From assembly GCA_902573755.1 (NCBI GenBank), contig CACGLD010000004.1, forward strand, positions 1 to 57,070: a stretch of 57,070 nucleotides of DNA, in the 5' to 3' direction. Position 1 is the stretch's first letter; each line of letters opens with the position of its first letter. The notes below the pieces were generated by a model. It was not told the origin of the DNA. It saw only the letters and a list, made by a program, of their open reading frames with translations, and ran no database searches. The position numbers were made by a program, and so were the translations under genes. Source of the stretch: an uncultured Pelagibacteraceae bacterium (GTDB lineage Bacteria; Pseudomonadota; Alphaproteobacteria; Pelagibacterales; Pelagibacteraceae). Positions 49,757-57,070 of the stretch are shown in pieces.

Positions 49757-50221
49757 TTTTTTTACTTTTTCTTTAAGCTCTTTGTAGATATGATGTTTAA
49801 AATCAACCACAACATCAGTAATTAAATCTAAGTCAATCCACTTCCAATCTAAAAATTCAGGATTAGATGTATTAATATTTATCTCATTATCATTTCCAAT
49901 AAATCGCATTAAAAACCATTTTTGCTTCTGACCTTTGTACTTACCTTTCCAAATAATACCTAGTAATCTATCAGGTAAATCATAGGTTAATGTACCATCT
50001 AATTCTTTTATAAGTTCTACGCTTTTGATACTTGTTTCTTCCTCTAGTTCTCTAAATGCAGCTTTTAAATTATCCTCTCCCTCATCAACACCACCCTGAG
50101 GCATTTGCCAAAAATTTTTAGGATTATCTATTCTTTTTGCTACGAATACTTTATTTTCTTTATTCAATAACACAATTCCGACCCCACTTCTCAGTGGTAA
50201 ATCTTTAAAATTTTTATTCAT
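49748..50221 (-). CDS. rppH: RNA pyrophosphohydrolase (Nudix)
   Basis: Removes pyrophosphate from mRNA 5' ends to start decay, 157 residues. N-terminal LPLRSGVGIVLLNKENKVFVAKR and WQMPQGGVDEGED lead into the Nudix box (about 43-65), ending RELEEETSI; the usual Gly of the box is Ser here. LTYDLPDRLLG and KGQKQKWFLMRF are typical of RppH. Last gene of the minus-strand operon, 1 base after ctpA. Confidence 0.93.
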   Translation of the reverse strand: MNKNFKDLPLRSGVGIVLLNKENKVFVAKRIDNPKNFWQMPQGGVDEGEDNLKAAFRELEEETSIKSVELIKELDGTLTYDLPDRLLGIIWKGKYKGQKQKWFLMRFIGNDNEININTSNPEFLDWKWIDLDLITDVVVDFKHHIYKELKEKVKKLI

Positions 50222-50222
50222 A

Positions 50223-51362
50223 TTATCCGTTAAGTAACTTAATAGCGTAGTTTAATTGATTATCAGTATCAGTTTTTATTCTAAAATCATCACCTTCTTC
50301 ATTTACTTCAATATCTGGTCTAACACCTACTTCAGAAATAGATTTTCCAGAGGGAAGATAATATTTTGCGACAGTTAATCTGATGGCTCCACGATTTTTT
50401 AAAGGAATAATTGATTGCACAGAACCTTTACCAAAGCTATTTTCACCAACGATGATTGCTCTTTTGTGATCCTTTAAAGCTCCAGCAACAATTTCAGATG
50501 CAGATGCTGAGCCATAATTAATTAAAACCAGTAATGTTTTTCCGTCAGTAATATCTCCTTTTTTTGCAAACCATTTTCTATTTTCAGATTTTTTTCTGCT
50601 TTTTGTTGAAACTATCTCTCCATTTTCCAGAAAAAAATCTGATATCTTTATTGCTTGAGACAAAAGACCCCCAGGATTATTTCTTAAATCTAAAATAAAT
50701 GAATTTATGTTTTTATCTTTTTTAAGTTTTTTAATTTGTTTTTCTATTTGATCACTACTGTTATCATTAAATGAAGTAAGCCTGATGTATCCAATATTTT
50801 CATCTATAATTTCAGATTTTACAGATTGAACCTGAATAACTTCTCTTATGATATTAAATGTTAACGCTTTTCTTTCACCTCTTCGTCTTACTGTTAACTC
50901 TATTCCAGAACCCACAGGTCCTCTCATTAAATCAACAGCTTCACTTAATGATTTCCCCTGAACCTGAACATCATTTATTTTTACTATGTAGTCACCAGCT
51001 TTTAATCCAGCTCTGGATGCAGGTGTATCATCTATTGGTGAAATTACTTTTACCACACCAGCCTCCATGCTAACTTCAATTCCCAGTCCACCAAACTCAC
51101 CACTGGTTTCTGTTTGCATTTCATCAAATATTTTAGGCGACATGTAGGATGAATAAGGATCTAAAGATTGTAAAAGTCCATTGATTGCAGAGTCCATACT
51201 TTCAGATTGGTTGAATTCATCAACATATTCTTTATTAATTTTTTCTAAAACCTCACCGAATAGATCAATTTTTTTATAAATATCAATTTCAGCTGAAATA
51301 ACTGTTTTATTTAAGAAAAATATAGAAAAAAAAATTAATAATAAAAATTTAATTTTTTTCAT
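50223..51362 (-). CDS. ctpA: Carboxyl-terminal processing protease (S41)
   Basis: Periplasmic serine protease, 379 residues from ATG 51362. A Sec signal (MKKIKFLLLIFFSIFFLN, cleavage near VISA) is followed by a PDZ domain (about 80-160: GLGIEVS...AGLKAGDYIVKINDVQ) and the S41 core with LDLRNNPGG, Ser in NYGSASASEI and Lys in SFGKGSVQS (about K312). I chose the start giving a 4-base ATGA overlap with rsfS and placing the signal peptide at the terminus; a 12-residue upstream extension would bury it. Confidence 0.93.
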   Translation of the reverse strand: MKKIKFLLLIFFSIFFLNKTVISAEIDIYKKIDLFGEVLEKINKEYVDEFNQSESMDSAINGLLQSLDPYSSYMSPKIFDEMQTETSGEFGGLGIEVSMEAGVVKVISPIDDTPASRAGLKAGDYIVKINDVQVQGKSLSEAVDLMRGPVGSGIELTVRRRGERKALTFNIIREVIQVQSVKSEIIDENIGYIRLTSFNDNSSDQIEKQIKKLKKDKNINSFILDLRNNPGGLLSQAIKISDFFLENGEIVSTKSRKKSENRKWFAKKGDITDGKTLLVLINYGSASASEIVAGALKDHKRAIIVGENSFGKGSVQSIIPLKNRGAIRLTVAKYYLPSGKSISEVGVRPDIEVNEEGDDFRIKTDTDNQLNYAIKLLNG

Positions 51363-51709
51363 ATCATCACTTTTTCTTTTGGAATTAGCTCTGACCAAAT
51401 TTTCTCTAATTCATAAAATTTTCTTTTTTCTGGGTGAAAAATATGAACAATCAAATCAATTCCATCAACAAGTTTCCATTCTCCACTTTCTTTGCCTTCA
51501 ATTTTTGAGTCTTTTACACCATTATTTTTAAGTTTTTCTAAAACTTGTTCTGACAAGGATTGAATATGTCTAGATGAAGTTCCACTTGCTATGATCATGT
51601 AATCAGCCATAGAACTTTTGTCTTTAAGATCAATAGTTACAATGTCTTGAGCTTTATTGAGATCTAGTGTGTTGATTACAATTTCTTTTAAGTCTGAAAT
51701 TTTGTCCAT
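51359..51709 (-). CDS. rsfS: Ribosome silencing factor RsfS
   Basis: Binds L14 and blocks subunit joining in starvation, 116 residues. Family features: AQDIVTIDLKDKSSMADYMIIASG (shown in part), SSRHIQSLSEQVLEKLK, EGKESGEWKLVDGIDLIVHIF. Between nadD and ctpA, the usual alphaproteobacterial order. The TGA stop overlaps the ctpA start. Confidence 0.95.
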   Translation of the reverse strand: MDKISDLKEIVINTLDLNKAQDIVTIDLKDKSSMADYMIIASGTSSRHIQSLSEQVLEKLKNNGVKDSKIEGKESGEWKLVDGIDLIVHIFHPEKRKFYELEKIWSELIPKEKVMI

Positions 51710-51727
51710 TAATTGATTTTTAGACTA

Positions 51728-52249
51728 TCAAATTTTTCTTAATTGAGAAGATGAAATGTTGACTTTATTAAACTCAATAAACTCTAGATTGGCCTTACTA
51801 AGTTGCTTAAATGTCTTTGATTTTAAAGAATTTTTTTTATACCCATGTCGATCAAAAACTAGAATATTACATTTTTGTGAAATTAATTTAGATTTATGCC
51901 ATTTATGAAAATTAATAAGGTTATCGGCACCCATTAAAAAATAAATTTCAATGCTTTTATCTTTTTTTAAATGATTGATTAAATTTATAGTTTTATTTGA
52001 CTTAATAATCTTTTCATAAAATTTAACCTTAATAAATGAATTTGTACCAATTATTTTTTCACAAAAATTAATTCTGTCAGCAACAGATGTCTTGCTCTCT
52101 ATTTTAAAAGGATTTTTTTTTGTAATTGCCCAAATAACTTTTTTGAGTTTAAATCTTTTTTTTGCTTCCTTAGAAATTGCCAAATGTCCTTTATGAGCAG
52201 GATCAAACGATCCACCCAATACACCAATTTTTATTTTTCTGCTATTCAA
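51728..52249 (-). CDS. nadD: Nicotinate-nucleotide adenylyltransferase
   Basis: Adenylates nicotinate mononucleotide in NAD synthesis, 173 residues. GVLGGSFDPAHKGHLAI (about 9-25) holds the HxGH nucleotide site; FLMGADNLINFHKWHK is conserved. The closing motif ISSSQLRK is present but the protein ends one residue later; most NadD continue 15-25 residues past it, so the C-terminal helix is trimmed. Confidence 0.92.
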   Translation of the reverse strand: MNSRKIKIGVLGGSFDPAHKGHLAISKEAKKRFKLKKVIWAITKKNPFKIESKTSVADRINFCEKIIGTNSFIKVKFYEKIIKSNKTINLINHLKKDKSIEIYFLMGADNLINFHKWHKSKLISQKCNILVFDRHGYKKNSLKSKTFKQLSKANLEFIEFNKVNISSSQLRKI

Positions 52250-52250
52250 T

Positions 52251-53501
52251 TTAATTTCTTATTTTACCATTACTAGTGATTTCATATTTATATGAAATCA
52301 ATTGATTTAAACCTACAGGACCTCTTGGTGGTAGTGTATTAGTAGAAATTCCAACTTCCCCACCAAATCCAAATTCACCGCCATCAGCAAATTGAGTTGA
52401 GGTATTATGCATTGCAATTGAGCTTTTAACATTTTTCAAGAAATATTTTGCTGTTTTTTTATTTTTTGTAATGATGGAGTCAGTGTGCATAGTGCCATAT
52501 TTATTAATATGCTTAATTGCTTCTTCAGAATTTTTTACAACTTTAACAGATACAATTGATGCCAAATATTCAGTTGACCAATCTTTCTCTTTTGCAGGAT
52601 ATACTTGACCTTTGTAATAACTCTTCAAAATCTTATCACCAATTATTTTACAACCATTATTTTCAAGTGCCTGCAAAATAGGATTACTAAATTTTTTGGC
52701 TATATTTTTATGAATAAGAATAGTTTCAGTCGCACCACAAATACTTGTATTTCTTAATTTAGCGTTATAAACAATTTCTTTAGCCATTTTTAATTCTGCA
52801 TCTTTATCTATATAAGTATGACAAAGTCCTTCTAAGTGCCCAATTATAGGTACTTTGGATAATTCTAAAACTTTTTTAACTAAATTTTTTCCACCACGAG
52901 GTATGATGACATCGATATATTTTTTCATTTTAGAAAGCATTATATCTACTAGTTTTCTTTGTTTTGAGTCGATAAATTGAATAAAGTTTTCATCAACTTT
53001 ATTTTTTTTAAGTGCTTTTCTAAACAACTTAGCTAAAGCTTTATTAGAATTTATAGCCTCAGAGCCTCCTTTCAAAATCACTACATTTCCAGATTTAAAA
53101 CAAAGACTAGCAACATCTGAAGTTACATTTGGTCTACTTTCATAAATAACACCAATAACTCCAATTGGTATTGATACTCTTTTTATGTTCAAACCATTTG
53201 ATCTTTTCCATTTGTCTAAAGTGTTGTCTATAGGATCCCTTAATTTAGCTATTTTTAAAATAGAATTTATAATTCCATTCAATTTAATTTCATCTAAATG
53301 AAGTCTTTTGATTAAGTTCTCTTTTAACCCTCTTTTTCTTGCGTAATTAATATCTTTTGAATTTTGATTTATAATAAATTTTTTTTCATTCTTAATTAAT
53401 TTCGCGTAATCATTTAAGACTTTATTTTTTACTTCAGTTGTAACTTTATACTCACTAGCTTTGCGAGCTTTTCTTCCAATTAAATTCATATATTTAATCA
53501 T
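52251..53501 (-). CDS. proA: Glutamate-5-semialdehyde dehydrogenase (gamma-glutamyl phosphate reductase)
   Basis: Second step of proline synthesis, NADPH-dependent, 416 residues. The catalytic cysteine is in LRNTSICGATETIL (about C256); IGVIYESRPNVTSDVASLC and FADGGEFGFGGEVGIST are diagnostic. The start at 53501 abuts proB; an internal ATG at 53489 (MNLIGRKARK) is an equally likely true start. Confidence 0.96.
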   Translation of the reverse strand: MIKYMNLIGRKARKASEYKVTTEVKNKVLNDYAKLIKNEKKFIINQNSKDINYARKRGLKENLIKRLHLDEIKLNGIINSILKIAKLRDPIDNTLDKWKRSNGLNIKRVSIPIGVIGVIYESRPNVTSDVASLCFKSGNVVILKGGSEAINSNKALAKLFRKALKKNKVDENFIQFIDSKQRKLVDIMLSKMKKYIDVIIPRGGKNLVKKVLELSKVPIIGHLEGLCHTYIDKDAELKMAKEIVYNAKLRNTSICGATETILIHKNIAKKFSNPILQALENNGCKIIGDKILKSYYKGQVYPAKEKDWSTEYLASIVSVKVVKNSEEAIKHINKYGTMHTDSIITKNKKTAKYFLKNVKSSIAMHNTSTQFADGGEFGFGGEVGISTNTLPPRGPVGLNQLISYKYEITSNGKIRN

Positions 53502-55596
<2,095 letters not shown>

Positions 55597-55612
55597 TTAA
55601 TTGGTTGTACTA

Positions 55613-55867
55613 TTAATTGGGCTTTACAGAAACGAAAGTTCTATCTGATTTAGATTTTTTGAAGACAACTTTCCCTTTAACAACTGAAAATATTGAATGA
55701 TCTTTACCCATACCAACATTTTCACCCGGAAAAATCTTAGTTCCTCTTTGTCTAACAATTATGTTTCCAGGAATTACTGTTTCACCACCATACTTTTTTA
55801 CACCAAGTCTTCTACCGGCACTATCTCGTCCGTTTCGTGATGATCCACCTGCTTTTTTTGTTGCCAT
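55613..55867 (-). CDS. rpmA: 50S ribosomal protein L27
   Basis: 84 residues. [20 protein letters not shown] places the N-terminus at the peptidyl-transferase centre without the extension that is cleaved in Firmicutes; [20 protein letters not shown] and GKDHSIF follow. Standard length. Between rplU (14-base gap) and obgE (31-base gap). Confidence 0.98.
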   Translation of the reverse strand: MATKKAGGSSRNGRDSAGRRLGVKKYGGETVIPGNIIVRQRGTKIFPGENVGMGKDHSIFSVVKGKVVFKKSKSDRTFVSVKPN

Positions 55868-55881
55868 AATTTACCTAATAA

Positions 55882-56280
55882 CTATTTACTTACTGCTTCC
55901 TTAACTTCTTCTTTTTTTGAAGTTTTAGAAATTTTTTCAGCTTCTGATAACACTTTACCATCTTTTGAAAAAATTTTGTTAATTCTTATCATAGAATATT
56001 CTTGTCTATGCCCATTTTTTCTTCTTGAATTTTGTCTTCTTCTTTTTTTAAAAATTAAAATAGTTCTATTTTTGCTATTTTTAATTAAATCAGCTTCTAC
56101 TTTTGCACCCTCAACATTTGGAGTTCCAATTTCAATTGATTTGTTATCACCGTATGCCAAAATTTCATTAAACTCTATCTTAGTCTCAGGTTTAGAATCT
56201 GGTAGTTTTTCAATCTTTAGAATTTCTCCAGATTTTACTTTATACTGTTTTCCACCTGTTTTTATTACTGCGTATGACAT
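55882..56280 (-). CDS. rplU: 50S ribosomal protein L21 with charged C-terminal tail
   Basis: About 103 residues of normal L21 (YAVIKTGGKQYKVKSGEIL, KRRRQNSRRKNGHRQEYSMI) followed by about 25 extra residues ending KTSKKEEVKEAVSK. First gene of the large minus-strand operon, behind a clear promoter. The tail is another charged extension on a ribosomal protein, though not the S16/L19 repeat. Confidence 0.97.
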   Translation of the reverse strand: MSYAVIKTGGKQYKVKSGEILKIEKLPDSKPETKIEFNEILAYGDNKSIEIGTPNVEGAKVEADLIKNSKNRTILIFKKRRRQNSRRKNGHRQEYSMIRINKIFSKDGKVLSEAEKISKTSKKEEVKEAVSK

Positions 56281-56306
56281 AGTATGATTTAATTTAAAGT
56301 TACCGC

Positions 56307-56334
56307 AATATAGTTGTAGTCAGCTTTTAGTCAA
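56307..56334 (-). promoter_or_regulatory. Sigma70-like promoter for rplU-rpmA-obgE-proBA operon
   Basis: Read on the minus strand: TTGACT (56334-56329), 16-bp spacer, TATATT (56312-56307), both matching consensus at five of six positions. It lies about 27-55 bases before the rplU ATG, just after the gloB stop. Confidence 0.72.
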
Positions 56335-56344
56335 GCCGAATTAA

Positions 56345-57064
56345 TTAGAAATTATCCTTAAAATCTCTTAATTTTGAAAAGGTTTCTACATCTTTTGCTC
56401 TTAAAAATATATTACAATCTAATTCCTCTTTTAAAGTTGAGGGTATGGTAGGAATTCCATTTTCTCTTAATTTTTCTATTTTTTCTATTTTTTTTTGCAA
56501 ATCTTTATTCTCAGAATCATATTTTTTGCAAAATTTTGCATTGTTAAGAGTGTATTCATGACCACAATAGATTTTTGTCTCTTTTGGTAATAATTTAATT
56601 TTGTTCAAAGATTCAAACATTTCTTCATAAGAGCCTTCAAAAATTCTACCACAGCCAAGTGAGAAAAGTGTATCTCCAGTAAAAACTAATTTTTCTTTAA
56701 AAAAATTAAAACAAATATGTCCTGATGTGTGTCCAGGTATATGCATAATTTTAGCTTCAAAGTTTTCAGCTTTCCATATTTGATTGTCTTCTAACAATAT
56801 GTCTATTCCAGGTATTCTTTTTGAGTCTCCTTTAAAACCTACAACAACTGACTCATATTTTTTTTTTAATTCTTGATTTCCTCCGATATGATCATAATGA
56901 TGATGGGTATTAAGAATATATTTTAATTTTATATTTTTATTTTTTAGGAAATTTATTATTGGTTCAGACTCACTAGGATCTACGACACACGCAAAATTGT
57001 TACTTTCGTCTATTATTAAATAGCTATAGTTGTCTTGAAGACAGGGTATAATTTCAATACGCAT
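56345..57064 (-). CDS. gloB: Hydroxyacylglutathione hydrolase (glyoxalase II)
   Basis: Hydrolyses S-lactoylglutathione in methylglyoxal detoxification, 239 residues. Metal ligands THHHYDH (about 53-59), HIPGHTSGH (about 107-115), FTGDTLF and CGHEYTLNN are intact, plus the C-terminal substrate region. It starts with ATG at the right edge (6 bases from the end), so its promoter is outside the window. It reads toward rplU, but rplU has its own promoter. Confidence 0.95.
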   Translation of the reverse strand: MRIEIIPCLQDNYSYLIIDESNNFACVVDPSESEPIINFLKNKNIKLKYILNTHHHYDHIGGNQELKKKYESVVVGFKGDSKRIPGIDILLEDNQIWKAENFEAKIMHIPGHTSGHICFNFFKEKLVFTGDTLFSLGCGRIFEGSYEEMFESLNKIKLLPKETKIYCGHEYTLNNAKFCKKYDSENKDLQKKIEKIEKLRENGIPTIPSTLKEELDCNIFLRAKDVETFSKLRDFKDNF

Positions 57065-57070
57065 TTTATT

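Overview
The window looks like a stretch of chromosome from a SAR11 alphaproteobacterium (Candidatus Pelagibacter or a close relative). It is strongly AT-rich (about 30% GC by eye), most genes touch or overlap, and gene order is alphaproteobacterial: ffh-rpsP-trmD-rplS-leuCDB, sdhCDAB/mdh/sucCDAB/lpd, priA-atpHAGDC and rplU-rpmA-obgE-proBA. It also carries a DMSP demethylase (dmdA) that I recognise as very close to the SAR11 enzyme. Functions are called from protein families and visible motifs; no database search was possible.

Layout. (1) 1-15.3 kb is the transporter-rich end. It starts with the last codons of one ABC ATPase and a complete GlpT-like ABC ATPase. Two complete TRAP transporters follow, each as Tat-exported binding protein, terminator, small permease, large permease. 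Between them lie an amidase broken by a frameshift in an A9 run and a 58-residue membrane protein. An MFS permease, a membrane-anchored alpha/beta hydrolase and a secreted protein of unknown function come next, then ftsY and dapF on the minus strand. (2) 15.3-41.6 kb is one co-directional run on the plus strand: a structured ffh leader, ffh, rpsP, trmD, rplS, leuCDB, a DMSP-demethylation cluster (dmdC-dmdB-hydrolase-dmdA), asd, sdhCDAB, mmsA, mdh, sucCD, sucAB and lpd. I saw no strong internal terminator. (3) 41.6-49.8 kb holds an isolated acyltransferase, priA and the F1 ATP synthase operon atpHAGDC. (4) 49.7-57.1 kb on the minus strand reads, in transcription order, gloB, then rplU-rpmA-obgE-proB-proA-nadD-rsfS-ctpA-rppH behind a clear sigma70-like promoter.

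How it works together. The TRAP and ABC systems suggest scavenging of organic acids and small organics. The dmd cluster takes methyl groups and methylthio-carbon from DMSP, and its C2/C3 products feed the TCA-cycle genes directly downstream (mmsA, sdh, suc, mdh, lpd). The ATP synthase then uses the resulting proton gradient.

Points most worth a second look: the GC-rich multi-hairpin RNA before ffh; three perfect 48-bp tandem repeats that give ribosomal protein S16 a long Ala/Pro/Glu/Lys tail, with a near-identical unit in the L19 tail 1.2 kb away; matching inverted repeats and signal-peptide cassettes in front of the two TRAP binding proteins; an 883-residue TRAP large subunit with a coiled-coil tail; an SdhD without the usual haem-ligand histidine; and an unassigned hydrolase locked between dmdB and dmdA.
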